Part shown: in pieces, positions 1-11,365 of the stretch | How the letters are laid out: every line of letters begins with the position of its first letter | Position numbering within the stretch: position 1 is the first letter of the stretch | Assembly: GCA_001986395.2 (NCBI GenBank) | Contig: MQVO02000014.1 | Coordinates: 744,001 to 808,000, forward strand | Origin: Irpex lacteus | Lineage: Eukaryota; Basidiomycota; Agaricomycetes; Polyporales; Irpicaceae | DNA: 64,000 bases | Reading direction: 5' to 3' | Notes under the pieces: model-generated | The model's input: the letters and a program-made list of their open reading frames with translations, nothing else | Told to the model about the DNA's origin: nothing | Databases searched by the model: none | Program-made: the position numbers and the translations under genes

Positions 1-2293
1 TAATAAATATTCACGCCGTTGTACCATGATGTTGACCCCGTGACAGAGGGTCCGTCATGAATCTGAACACGATCAAATGGTTTGGGGAAAGCATGCTCTA
101 CGGCGACAAGTACATTTACCAGACCGTTCCACGTCTCCTAACATTATGGTTGGACATGGCCGAGCAACAAATGAACGCGCCAGAGAATAAGGAATTAAGC
201 AAAGCAACCGTGTTTCTATCAAAACATGTGCACGAAGCTCCGGCGTATAAGGTGTGTCTACTCATGGTTTATGCAGTACGCCCACTGATGCATAGGTTTA
301 GTGGTATACTGCATTCCCGCAACTGGTGTCTCGCATAGATCACCCGCATCCCGCTGTTTGGTCCGTTCTGCAGAAGCTCATCATAAGGATCATTCAAGAG
401 TATCCGAGACAGGCACTATGGGGATTCGCATCAAGCACACATTCGCCAGCCGAAACTGTCCGGAAGGTGCGCGCTCACGCAATTCTCGGAAAGGTCAAGG
501 TACATACCACAGGTTCTGGCGGAACGTCTCATTTTCTAAGATATCTGTCTTTCACAGTCACAATCTTCAGGCCCGACGCAGAAATGGATCCTCGCGACTG
601 TTGCAATGACTCGAGAACTATTGGCTATGTGCAATCTTGCGGTCGCAGAAAAGCAGACCTCTCTCAGCATGAGCAAGAACTTCCCTAGATTGCTGAAGCT
701 TGCGCCCTCAGATTTGATTATCCCTTTGCAAGAGTCCATAATTGCTAGTCTCCCTCCAGCTGGTGTATCGTCCAGAGATCACGAGCCCTTCCCACAAGAT
801 GCGCCTCAATTCCACAGTACGTGAAGAAACTTGAATACCTTGGTTGTATTGCTGATGTTTAATGGCTGTGTCATAGAGTTCTTTGAGGAGGTCGAGGTTA
901 TGAATTCTTTGGCCAAACCAAGGAAGATCACGATCCAGGGATCCGATGGGCAGATCTACTTGTTCTTGGCCAAACCGAAAGACGACTTGCGCAAGGACGC
1001 GCGGTTGATGGATCTCTATTCCATCATCAACAAGCTCCTCAAATCGAATTCGGAATCTCGAAGACGTCGACTTCGTAAGTGATTCGCAAACCAACGTTAA
1101 CAACCTTCGGCCTGCCATGGTATATGAACACTAACCACTACTGTAGGTATACGCACGTACGGTGTCGTGACTTTGAACGAGACATGTGGTCTTATACAAT
1201 GGGTGCCGAACACAATCCCCATTCGTACTGTAGTCACCAGATTATACGAGTCTCATGGTCTCGCCTATTTCGTACGTATCTTCTTACGCTCTGAAAAATA
1301 CACACTCCTGACCCATATGGTACATGGTACCAACAGAACTCGGCATTATCGGAGCTATACAAGATACTTCCCGGGAAGAAAGAAGAGGAAGCTGTTCAGA
1401 TCTACAACGAGAAGGTCTTCCCCATGTACGTGTTGTAGTCGTCGGCTTAGCACTTGGATATACTAAATGTTCTTGTGCAGGTACAAGCCGGTGTTGCACG
1501 AATGGTTTGTAGAGACGTTCCCTGAGCCAAGCGTTTGGTTGGCCAGTAGGTTGGCCTACAGTAGGACGAATGCGGTGATGTGTATGGTGGGCTTTATCAT
1601 AGGGTAAGATTAAACGCTATTATACGGTCTTATATTGCGGCTAACTATCACCTAGACTCGGAGATCGACACTTGGAGAACATACTTCTCGATCTGAACTC
1701 TGGAGATCTCGTTCACGTGGATTTCAACTGTCTTTTCGAAAAGGGCAGGACGTTAGAAATTCCGGAACGCGTGCCTTTCCGATTAACGCAGAATATAGTC
1801 GACGGCTTGGGGGTCACAGGCGTCGAAGGAGTGTTCCGCATCGCTTGCGAACTCACTCTGCAGCTGCTGCGCGACAACAGGGATTGTTTGATCAGCATTC
1901 TGGACGCTTTCATCCACGACCCGTTGACGGATTGGTATGAGGAGCGAATAAAGCTTGTAAGAGTCCCATGTTTTATGTTGTACCTCAATGGGCGAATCTC
2001 ATATGCTTACTTTTTACAGGTGAAGCGAGGTAATTCCGTCGCCGCTACCGTCGATCTTAAGGTGTTAGCGAAGAATGCGTTGAACCCCATTGGGAAGAAA
2101 CTCAAGGGCATCTACGCCGTTGGTCCGGAGAAGGGGGAAAGAGAGATCACCACGGGTCGTCTCGTCCAACTGTTGATCGAAGAGGCCACGGATACAGGAA
2201 AACTCGTACGCATCTATTTTGTTTTCTACGCAGTACCACTACTAACTTGTGTCGCAGGCGAGAATGTACGTTGGCTGGGGACCTTGGGTTTGA
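1..2293 (+). CDS. ATR/Mec1/Rad3-type checkpoint kinase, 3' part
   Basis: This is the C-terminal part of a PI3K-like protein kinase that senses single-stranded DNA and stalled forks; the 5' part lies before the window. In order it shows the end of the FAT region (GDKYIYQTVPRLLTLWLD near 100-150), the kinase N-lobe (KPRKITIQGSDGQIYLFLAK near 915-970), the catalytic loop GDRHLENILLDLN (about 1660-1695), then VHVDFNCLFEKG, and the FATC tail that ends LARMYVGWGPWV just before TGA at 2291-2293. At least eight short introns interrupt it; the last runs from about 2204 to 2262, and removing it restores the FATC end. GDRHLEN plus a C-terminal MYVGWGPW fits ATR rather than TOR or ATM. The first ~47 bases end in gacag and are probably intron. 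The family is secure; exact upstream exon edges are approximate. Confidence 0.93.
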
Positions 2294-2438
2294 GGAGCGA
2301 TCATAATGCGCATGACTGTACCATCATCTGTATTTGGGACTTTACTGTATTTTATCACGCTGTATCTTACATCTGCTTCGAACTCGACAATCATACAATT
2401 AGTACGTACAAATACACATGAAAGGCTAAAGTGTATCA

Positions 2439-3383
2439 TTAAGCATCGTTCAACTGAGCCTTGAGTTTGGCAAGCTCTTTCTCCTTCTCAATCAGGATAT
2501 TCCTCCACTTTTCCTGCTCAGCGATTACCTTCTTCCTCGCAGTCTCCAACCGCTCAGCTTCCTCCTTCTCCATCTCCTGTGTGAACTCCGGCACACCACC
2601 CTTCGATGCCTCTAAAGAGCCCGGGTTCGAGGTATGGAACGGGATAGGCCGTCTCTTTGTTTTCGGCAACGGAGTGGGAGGATGTGCGGTCAGAATATTC
2701 AGGAACGTCTGGAACGGATCGTTGAAGACTACTTCGTCGTATTGCCATGAGTGCACAGGACCCATCTTCGCAGCAATTTCCAAAGGAGGGGGTTGTTCGG
2801 GCTCCCCATTCATGAACTGTGTCCATGGGTGGAGTTTGAGGTGGTGGTAGAAGGTGATAGCTTTCTCGCCTGATTCGGCGACAAAGTTAATTCGAATCTG
2901 GACTTCGAATTCACCCCATCTATAGTCGGTCAGTTAACAAGGGTACGGTTGAGGATACAAGTGGTGGCCATACCCTGTCTCTGAGACTTCGAAAGGAGCT
3001 TTGTCTACGTCTGTTCTTAATGAGTGAGGGAACCCTTTGTGCAACCGTTCAGCCACTCACTTCGATTGGGGTTGGCATAGGTGTCATGCAGTTTGAAAGT
3101 TACGCGTTTTATGAAGTAACTCAAGTCATCTGCACCGCCAACAATCTCAGAGTCTGGTGCAGATGCAGCACTTCGGACGGCCACAGTCCATCTGTGGGTG
3201 TGGTCAGGCGTAGGAAGCGCCTCGCGCTCTTTCTGATTGAGCACTACGGCGGTGTTCCCATATATTATGGGCCTATAAATGCTGACTCCCTGCACAAACA
3301 TACGACTGATTAGAATATTATTTTTGTGTATTTTCCGAGGAGGACCTACATACTCTGACGCGGACGCGTTCTGCACTGGACAT
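2439..3383 (-). CDS. yaf9: YEATS-domain protein, Yaf9/GAS41 type
   Basis: A histone acyl-lysine reader of the NuA4 acetyltransferase and SWR1 remodelling complexes, acting in the nucleus. The start is read as ATG at 3383-3381 (MSSAERVRVR), spliced across an intron of about 60 nt to GVSIYRPIIYGNTAVV, a typical YEATS opening. HTHRWTVAVRS and FIKRVTFKLHDTYANPNR follow, then GWGEFEVQIRINF near 2900. After the YEATS fold comes FYHHLKLHPW, then a C-terminal coiled coil (EMEKEEAERLETARKK to KELAKLKAQLNDA) with its stop at 2439-2441. The order YEATS then coiled coil is that of Yaf9 and GAS41, not Taf14 or ENL. It is transcribed away from COX7, with only 183 bp between the two starts. An insertion of about 15 residues (RSAASAPDSEIVGGADD) sits in a YEATS loop. 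Confidence 0.88.
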
Positions 3384-3566
3384 GCTGGTGTTTGTCGCGT
3401 GGGCGTGACCGTTCGAGGCAAGGTCGCGGTCTGGCCGGCGCCGGCGTCGGAGGAGCACGGCTGAGCGTCGTGGTTCGGACTCCGCCACACTCATCCCTCG
3501 ACTTTACCGCCGCCCTCCCGTCTAGCACGACCTAAACAACACCTTCAAACCAACGCTCTTTGCAAG

Positions 3567-3997
3567 ATGGTTCTTTCCTCGCTCTACAACAGTGCGTGTT
3601 TTATTTATTTGTGACGGGAGGTAGAAACTAAATTGGAGAATATTGACAGAGCCTAACCGTGTCTACGAGTTCCAGAAGCTCGTTCAGGTGAGTCGGTCCT
3701 GGTTATCAGCAAAGGACGATGTTGATAGTATTTTCAGGCCTCTCACGATCCCGTCTACCTGCGCCTGCCCCGCTCCCGCCTTTACGTTGGTGCGTAATCG
3801 AACATTGTTGCACATAACCAGGCTGGACTTGCACTTAACCCTACCCCTAGGCACCTACTACACTTTGTTCGGCGTTGGAATGGCCGGTGTTGTTTACGGC
3901 GCATACGGCCTCATCAGGGTGCGTCGAATACTTACATACTCGGGAAATTCAATGCTAACGGTGCCATACGCGATCATAGGGCAAGAAGACCGAGTAA
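3567..3997 (+). CDS. COX7: Cytochrome c oxidase subunit 7 (COX7/VIIa type)
   Basis: A small nuclear-encoded subunit of respiratory complex IV in the inner mitochondrial membrane. Splicing four introns gives a 66-residue protein: MVLSSLYNKPNRVYEFQKLV, then HDPVYLRLPRSRLYVGTYY, a single membrane span (TLFGVGMAGVVYGAYGLI) and a basic tail RGKKTE. The layout (short matrix N-terminus, VYLRLPRSRLY, one helix, lysines at the end) matches yeast Cox7 and the size is right for the family. ATG is at 3567; TAA at 3995-3997 is reached only after removing the last intron (about 3919-3979). The next gene on the same strand, COA3, also serves complex IV. No cleavable presequence is seen, which is normal for this subunit. 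Confidence 0.87.
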
Positions 3998-4435
3998 AAT
4001 CGAACGTATCTCTAGATAATACATCGCATTTTCTCCTGCCTCTAGATGGAACAATTCTAGTCCCTTGAATGAGACACACACTATCTGCATGCTCGTAGGA
4101 CAATCACAATCACATAAGTGTAACAAACGACCATCCTCATCTGAATGGTTCGGATCCCTTTGAATGAAAGCCGGCAAGCTATACAGATAGTCAATCTTGA
4201 GTTTCAAAGGCGTGTGTCGCTGCCAATGATATAGTGGGCTGAGAAGATATGTTACGGCTGTCTCTATCTCTATCAAGTAGCTATAATCGAATATACACGA
4301 CCAACATGGAATGGGCATGCCCATCCCATATCGTTCCGAAGCGTCATTTATGCAGACGCCGAATGACCTTGCTTGGATTTGAGTTGCACCTGTACCACGA
4401 CCTCCATCCACACCTCGACCATAAACCAGGCAAAA
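3998..4435. other. Spacer between COX7 and COA3
   Basis: About 440 bp holding the COX7 3' end and the COA3 promoter. No conserved frame and no RNA gene is visible. Confidence 0.5.
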
Positions 4436-5032
4436 ATGTCTGACCAACCCAATCAACCGCCGACGTATGTTGATAGGAAGACAGTCAACGCGTCCTACAG
4501 ACCACACAGTAGTGTGCGTACAATATTGTCATGATCATTCAACTCACTCGCTAATGCCCTTCGTATGTCATAGCAAATGTCCCCTGGACTCAAGCGTGCA
4601 CGCCAACCCTTCTTCCTCCGTAATTTCCTCACAGGCATAGTACTTGCCTCTTTCGCAGTGGGCGTATGGGCGTACTCCATCGGCGCAGTCAAGCAGGAGG
4701 ACTTCTCGGACATTGACGAGGAGGCGAAGGCACTGCGGCAGTCAACGAGCCAGGCTGTGAAGGATACGGAGAAGAGGGTCACCGAGGCTATTTCTACAAC
4801 CGGGGAAAGTGAACTGTCACCCCAGTCAACGCCCCCGCCAGCACCGCCTGTGGCAAGGGTGGTGGATGCGGATGCAAGCAAGGTTAGGGTCGAAGTGCCG
4901 AGAGGTGTGGTAGCATCGCTACTGTGGCAGCGGTATCCCCAGTTGCTGGACCCGAAGACGAGGACTCTGATATGGGGTGCCCCACCTGTAGACAGGATAG
5001 GGAGGGTTGGGGACAAACCACTGTCAAGTTAA
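4436..5032 (+). CDS. COA3: Cytochrome c oxidase assembly factor 3 (COA3/CCDC56-like)
   Basis: An inner-membrane protein that helps regulate COX1 synthesis and its entry into assembly intermediates. Exon 1 (ATG at 4436) gives MSDQPNQPPTYVDRKTVNAS. After an intron of about 60 nt the second exon carries the family core SPGLKRARQPFFLRN, a membrane helix (FLTGIVLASFAVGVWAYSI) and AVKQEDFSDIDEEAKALR. The motif order LKRAR, helix, SIxAVKQxDFSD is diagnostic for COA3. A Pro-rich hydrophilic tail of about 90 residues follows the core and is longer than in yeast. TAA is at 5030-5032. The ATG inside exon 2 at 4577 could be an alternative start. The gene follows COX7 head-to-tail. Confidence 0.83.
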
Positions 5033-5505
5033 TGGTCGACTTGAGTGGTTGTGCATGGAGGATTGGTTCCGCGTGGATGCGAAAAGTACACAACGCACGT
5101 AACGTGCACCTCGACAACCCCCTCTCACAGTAGCATTTCCTATCCCATTATCCCACGTTATATAATTCATGTTCAATGGTGTATCTATAGCAGGACTAAT
5201 TTCGATCCGATATAACTTCCGAAGTGGCATTACAAAACAAGGGACCGACGACAGCGAAAGGGAGAATGCATACTACATAGCAATTTGACGGACAGTAAAC
5301 TATTTCCAGAGTTTCCTAAACAACCTTGAATCCTTCCCCACGCATGACCTCTGCACACCTAGGCGGGATGGCCAGCTGTACAAGCGGCTGTGCACATCCA
5401 GCCCACGTCTGGAGAGGGAGTGCTGGGCAACTCCTCGCATCGACCTAGCTATTGACCCTACAAGCATCAGTACACGCACATGACAATCTTACAAACAATC
5501 GTCAC
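5033..5505. other. Convergent intergenic region
   Basis: Shared 3' region of COA3 (+) and the RNase III gene (-). I see no coding frame with family features here. Confidence 0.45.
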
Positions 5506-6887
5506 TCACGCTGGCACGTACACGCCCATGTTACTCAGACCTTCCTTTGCAGCCTCATTCTTAGCGGCTTTCTTCGTGCTTCCACGCCCGCGACCGAGAC
5601 ACTCCCGATCGACGATCGCCTGCACGACCCAGATAGGCGTCGTCTTCGTGCCCTGACCAGCACTATCACTATACTGCCACTCCACGACTTTGTTCTTCTG
5701 CTGCAGATACTGATTGAACAACGACAGGTGTCCCGCCGTGGGAGTAAGGCGAGAGCCGAGGTATCCAGGAGCCAGCATCGACTTAGGTTGCTGAGACTCG
5801 GCGTCCGGAACGGGGTCAGGAGAGAGCCCGTGCTGGACTCGTACCACCCGGTATGCTTCGACGAGATAGGGACGGAAGAGGGGTACGAGCCACATTTTGA
5901 CGGCCTCGAGGCCTGCGTCAAGGTAGACGCCTCCCACGTATGCCTGTGAGAAAGAAGGGGGAAGAAGAAGGAGACTTTAAGCTACCGAAGTTTACGGCAG
6001 AGTGCGGTCTGAGCCCCTGGAACGTGCTTACCTCGAACAGATCCGCTGTGAGTGGGATGTGAGGTTCAGTCGATAGTTAATCGAGAAGCCGTGATACGTC
6101 TGGGATGTGCAGAATGCCGCTTACTTACCTTGGACGTTGATGGACGCGCGAAGGGTGATTGACTGGGCCGGGTGTGTGAATAGATGATCCGGAAGGTTGT
6201 ACATGACAGAGCTGGAGATGCGCGGGATCGTTGTCTGATATGAGCTTGATATCTATTACGCCAATAGACGACGACACGTACATGAGGGCGAGGGTGTTGT
6301 TCCCTACCACGAGCGCGCGGATTTTCTAGACATAGGATACTCAGTTCCTGAATGGAGTTTACGAGCTGTGGCGGGCTTACGGTGGACGGTCCGACGCGCA
6401 GGTAAGGGTACACCTCCCTGAGGAAGCCAGTGATGACCATGCTGAGCACAGAGTCTCCGAGGTGCTCAAGCCTGCAGTGTCGACAAAGATGTCAGGACGG
6501 AGGGTACAGACCTTAGATCGGTGCACGGCGTACTGACATCTCGTTATCTGGGCTGGGGTCATGAGGGGTGTCTTCGAAGACATGGGTGGGTCGAGCGTAG
6601 TAACTGCGGTGGGTAAAGACCTGCTTGCGCAGTTCGTCCGACATGATCGTTGGGAGCGGAGGGAGGTCAGCAGGGTTAATCTTCAGCCTGTGAGAGAGAG
6701 AGGTGAGCACCAACGGCTGCGACTAACACCCACTGTGACCTCACTTCAATCCTGTGCGCCCTGTAAGCCTGAGCATGCCATTCTGGACATTGATCCCTGT
6801 GATCCCCGACTGGTCATTGACCGACGCATTTGTCTCAATCTTTGGGGAACGAAGGTCAGAGAGCGTCGTGACACCAGGGTAAGACAT
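5506..6887 (-). CDS. Ribonuclease III with C-terminal dsRNA-binding domain
   Basis: A double-strand-specific RNA nuclease or the related mitochondrial ribosomal protein. The spliced product reads LKINPADLPPLPTIMSDEL, then FTHRSYY, the RNase III signature NERLEHLGDSVLSMVITGFL, then KIRALVVGNNTLALISVMYN, HPAQSITLRASINVQADLFE and AYVGGVYLDAG. Both acidic clusters of the active site (ExLGDSVL and DLFEAYVGG) are kept. The last 60 residues are a double-stranded RNA-binding domain (PIWVVQAIVDRECLGRGRG, then STKKAAKNEAAKEGLSNMGV). The short exon encoding ADLFE is bounded by clean introns. The start is uncertain: ATG at 6887 (MSYPGVTTL) joins in frame, but earlier exons are possible. The choice between a catalytic RNase III and MRPL3/mL44 cannot be settled by eye; intact acidic residues favour a nuclease. 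Confidence 0.8.
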
Positions 6888-7964
6888 ATTCGTAGTCGCA
6901 GGAGGAGGTTCAGACCTGGAATGGAGAACCGCCACAAAGCAGTGCGTGATGTGGGCTTTATATCATGTCGTGCCGCAGAACTGTGGTCGGATGAAGCTGA
7001 GCTTTAGCAGTTGGATCTCCGAGGTGTTCTGGACCTGGAAATACAGTGTAGAGGCCCAAGCGTGAGTGTATGATTGACTAAACTGGGCGGTTCCATAGAC
7101 GTACTGATCCCGAAGAATGCACGATTATGGTATGCGATGTTCAAGGAGACGAACGGGTCCGCATGGAGGAGCCACGGGAGCGTCAATATAGGACGTCTCT
7201 GCCCTGACAATTCAGACAACAAACGCTAGACGTATGTCGGGTATGTCAGCAACTGTCAGACCCTGTGTGAGAGAGAACTTTACGAAAATTAGGGCCCTCA
7301 TTTATCGGTCGTAGATGACTGCAAAGAGGAGGTTACACGTACGGTGTCCTTGGGCAAACCGTATAGTTTACTCGCGGAGTTCGATGTTTGCCGTACCTGC
7401 CGCCCTGCTCAAGCGCGCGTGCATTTCACGTGGAAAGCATGTTGTCGTCACGGTGGACTCGTACGGACCGTTCAAGTTACGAGGCGATTGTGAGACAGAC
7501 CAGCTTTCGTGATGTTGGGACGTGGCTGGAGAGTTGTGCGCAACTTAGCAGATGCACCAATTCCATAAATTGCCTTATCAAGCATTCGGTTGCGCCTAAT
7601 TCCAAAAACATCCGACCAATCATCGATTAGATAAATTACAAGCGCCCGCACCTGTGGCAAAGCAACAGTTACCCCTGACCAATCCCGCCTCGAGCATAAC
7701 GACGAATTCCAGATAGTTCGTAGCCCGTGATGTTCTGACTGTATAACCTGTCTATTCTGCAATGTTCGATTGGGTGAGGGCGGGAGAGCGTGCACGCTGA
7801 GTAACAGTGCGTCTGTCGATGGTGTCAACATGGTGTGAGCTGGCCCACTGATCTGTAGAGCATTTACGCTTGTTCCCAACCTATATCTTCGCGATGTACA
7901 ACTTGCTTTCCTCCTCATACATCTTCGTACCCTTCACATCCGACAAGCACCCATAGTACCCACA
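6888..7964. other. Divergent region between RNase III and PAPS reductase
   Basis: About 1.08 kb upstream of both flanking genes. Minus-strand open stretches at 7004-7222 and 6888-6935 could be extra 5' exons of the RNase III gene but match no family I know. The bases before 7965 are pyrimidine-rich, as is common upstream of fungal starts. Confidence 0.4.
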
Positions 7965-8930
7965 ATGCCAGTACCCCACCCCCCTGCCGCTCCGACATTC
8001 GACAAGCCTCTTCAGCTTCCTCTCTCTCAGGAGCTTCTTAGCCAGATAAATGACTACCTCCGCCCACAAACACCCGAAGACATCCTGAAGTGGGCCACAG
8101 AGCATATCTCTGGTCTGTTCCAGACCACTGCTTTCGGTCTCACTGGGCTCGTAGCCATCGACATGCTCTCGAAAATCACCTCTTCCCCTCCGCCGCTCAT
8201 CTTCATCGACACACTCTACCACTTCCAGGAGACTTACGATCTCGTGGAAGAGGTGAAGAAGAAATATAACGTGCCGGTAACTGTCTACAAGCCTGAAGGC
8301 TGTGAGACAGTACAGGACTTCGAGAAGAAATACGGCGAGAAGCTATGGGAGCGGGACGAAGAACTGTATGACTTCGCGGTCAAGGTACGTGACATGCACA
8401 CGGAAGACTCGTTCAAATGTTGATTATTTCTCCCTGACAGGTCGAGCCTGCTCGCCGAGCATACGAAGACCTCGGGGTCAAGGCTGTGATAACCGGTCGC
8501 CGAGCATCCCAAGGTGCCGACCGTGCTAACCTGCAGCCTCTGGAAGTCGACAGCACTGGTCTCCTTAAACTCAACCCGCTCTTCGCCTGGAACTTCCATC
8601 TTGTGGAATGGTACATTACGGAGAACGGTGTTCCCCGCAACAAGCTGCTTGACCAGGGATACCGCAGCGTCGGCGACTGGCACAGTACGGTGAAGAGTGG
8701 TGATGGCGACCAAGGAGAGCGGGCGGGTCGTTGGGCTGGAAAGACCGAGAAGACAGAGTGTGGTCTTCACGTTGATTACTTCAAGATGAAGGCTGCAGTC
8801 AAGGCCAAGGTACGTCATGACGTCTTCGGCAATACCTACCTATCGCTCATTTACCAACGCCTATTTACAGCAAGAAGCTGCAGAGCAAGCTGCGAAAGCC
8901 GAGCAGCCAGCCGAAGCGGTGGCTGCCTAG
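7965..8930 (+). CDS. MET16: Phosphoadenylyl-sulfate (PAPS) reductase
   Basis: Reduces PAPS to sulfite with thioredoxin in the assimilatory sulfate pathway, in the cytosol. Three exons (7965-8384, 8441-8809, 8871-8930) give 282 residues. Visible are the N-type PP-loop fold (FGLTGLVAIDMLSKI), PLIFIDTLYHFQETYDLVEE, VITGRRASQGADRANLQPLE, and near the C-terminus the catalytic-cysteine motif KTECGLHVDYFK. Length and motif order match fungal Met16; the FeS cysteine pairs of plant/bacterial APS reductases are absent, so PAPS is the expected substrate. Both introns have GTACGT donors. The last exon adds a short Ala/Glu-rich tail. Nothing suggests damage. Confidence 0.95.
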
Positions 8931-9672
8931 ATGTTTTTATTATTATGTAGTTATCTTTGCTTGTATTCTTGGTCTCTGTAGGATAGTATATAATGTCAGT
9001 AGAGCTTTCTTCACGGTACCTCGCGTTCTCCATGTCTATCTGGATGCAAAACAAGTCAGACCGATTGAAGAGCGATATGCGGGAAGAAAAAGGTCAAAAT
9101 CCGATTGCAAATTACGGCTATCAGCCAGCCATAGGTCGCAAGACGAGGGGCGGTTACTACTAGGATGTTTGCACATCCAGCGAGTAGAAACGCAGCCAAA
9201 CGTCGAGGACAGCTGTCCAGCAAGTTGCTTATTCTCGTCATGCGACCATACCACATCTTTTCGCAGCGGTGGTAGCCCAGACCTAGCATAAAATGTAGTA
9301 CTCACCGGTTTGGCGCAATGGCATGTGCTGAATGGAAACCACTTAGGAAGATCCGGGAAGGTTGCATGAGTTGTACCTAGTCCTCTGTTTACCCGCTGGG
9401 CATTACCGACATATTACCTAGTGTCACTGTGACTATCATCAACATACAAAGGGCATGCCATAGAGTACACCAACTCACAACGAATACAACGAGCCAATTG
9501 CAAGATCGTTTCTCGTCCTCGACGTGACGTGTATGAAAGCAGGCCCATCTGATGTGACAGGTCGTTGAAGGGTCGGGCGGTGTCACAGATCACGCTCCAC
9601 GTGGCGTGCCGAAGGCTAAAGTCACAGAATTTGACTTCTCACGGGCCCTCTGTGACAACACCCACCACGATC
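8931..9672. other. Intergenic, PAPS reductase to SPT3
   Basis: About 740 bp. Nothing with family features was seen; it presumably holds the MET16 3' end and the SPT3 promoter. Confidence 0.4.
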
Positions 9673-11101
9673 ATGTCACTAAAGGTGCAATACTATCGGC
9701 CAGAGGCTGCTCTCTCTGCCCCCACCCCATCGCCTTTGCCGCCCCCGCCACCAGAGCCCGCCGCCCCCGCCCCCGTCCAGAACACCCGCCTCGACTCTCA
9801 GTCCCCGCCCCCGCAGAAAGCGCCCAAGCAGGAGACCGTCTTGAACTTCCCGAGGAAGATGGAGAACGCAGGTGGCAGGGAGTATAAGTACTTTACGGAG
9901 ATCTCCCAGATGATGTTTGTCTTTGGGGAGGTCCAAGACCCCGCGCCCGAGACCGTCAATCTGGTCGAGGATATTGTGAGGAGTCAGGTTATTGAGTTGG
10001 TATGTGGCCCCAGGGATGGCTAATTAGTTCAAGGGAGCTGACCTCGAGATGTAGATTCTACAAGCAAGGCCACTTGCATCAAGAAAGGGCGCACGATATC
10101 TGTCTGCGGAAGACCTCATATTCCTCATTCGACATGACAGAGCCAAAGTAAACCGGCTGCGGACATACTTGTCATGGAAGGAAGTGCGCAAGCATGCAAA
10201 GGATTCCGGTGGTGATGGAGGCGCGCCAGAAGTAGACCTGCCTGAGGATGCTGCAGACGGTGTGTTGTAATATGCTTGCAATCCTAGTAATGTGGCGACT
10301 TATACGGTGCTTGTAGACAAACTCACGCAGAAGGCGCAGAAGATTAGGATTAAGCTTCCGTGGGAAGTGATGACGATGTTCCAGGATGTCCTGCCCCAGG
10401 ACGAGGAGGAAGATGAAGATGACATTGAAGCACACGAAGCTTCCATCCAACGACTGAAAGTCAGTACAAACTATGGCCTATGGTGCTGTGTTGGCCGTGC
10501 TAACAGCATTGGTTCATAGGAAGCAGATGATGCCACCCGACAAATGACCCGTGAAGAGTATCAGCACTACTCAGACTGTCGACAGGCTTCTTTCACATAC
10601 CGAAAAGGTATGTTACATATCGCCTACTCATGGCGCATCTCACTGACAACTTAACCAGCTAAACGATTCAAGGAATTCTTAAACCTCCCTCCTCACCTCG
10701 ACCTCAAAGCAGCAGACGACACAGTCGACATCGTTGGCTTCCTCGCCTTCGAGATGGTCCGTTCCCTCACACTCGCTGGCCTCGAAGTCAAGAAATCTCT
10801 GGAAGAGTCCCATCTGCGTGACGAGTTTGCAAGTTCGTCCATGGTCCTGGGTAAACGGAAGAACACAGGTGGCCTCGCCGGAGACGCCAAACGTCTGCGT
10901 AGGGAAACGACGCCGGAGGAAGACTCGCCGTTACCTCAGTCGTCGTTGTTCGTCCCGCCGTCGGAAGCTCGCACCTCATTGCGTCCTGAGCATATCCAGG
11001 ATGCGTTCGCACGGATGCAATCGGACTGGACACAACGTCGCTCCGCGGGTATGAGGAACTGGAGAGGCGGTCTCATCCGTACGACTGTCAGCCTCATTTA
11101 A
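9673..11101 (+). CDS. SPT3: SAGA complex subunit SPT3
   Basis: A histone-fold subunit of the SAGA co-activator that helps deliver TBP to promoters. Five exons (9673-9999, 10055-10259, 10317-10459, 10520-10607, 10659-11101) give 401 residues. After a Pro-rich N-terminus the first histone fold reads YFTEISQMMFVFGEVQDPAP, then ETVNLVEDIVRSQVIEL and SAEDLIFLIRHDRAKVNRL, which is the TFIID-18/Spt3 signature. The central part has KIRIKLPWEVMTMF and the second fold has KRFKEFLNLPPHLDLKAADD, then DIVGFLAFEMVRSLTLAGLE. The start at 9673 (MSLKVQYYRPEAA) lies shortly before the conserved part; an in-frame ATG at 9565 exists but its extra residues look non-coding. An acidic loop (EEEDEDD) lies between the folds. 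Confidence 0.93.
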
Positions 11102-11365
11102 TCGTTTTCCAAGTCAACACACCTCCCGCTCTCCTGGATTTATCATTATTATCTCTCGTGCTTTATCATTCCGCTCTCGTGTTTTGTCAAGCAAGTTTAT
11201 TGTACAAATATATCATCGCAGGGTCGTTATCATGTATGTATGTGTGTGTGCAGGCAACTTGGTTTCCGCGTATGTGTTATAATACATCAGATTTGTTCTT
11301 TCAATCTGTCTTTACGGCCTTCTCCAACCGGATTCCTTTTATTTCACTCGTTGGTGCTCCTCTTC

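Noticed and set aside
6230..6262. A possible 26-nt intron in the RNase III gene
   Set aside because: A normal intron of about 70 nt from GTACGT to ATCTCCAG gives a better family match (LALISVMYNLPDHL), so no ultra-short intron is needed.
9300..9345. A stretch with a faint tRNA look (ggtttggcgcaatggc)
   Set aside because: No acceptor-stem pairing, anticodon arm or T-loop could be aligned around it.
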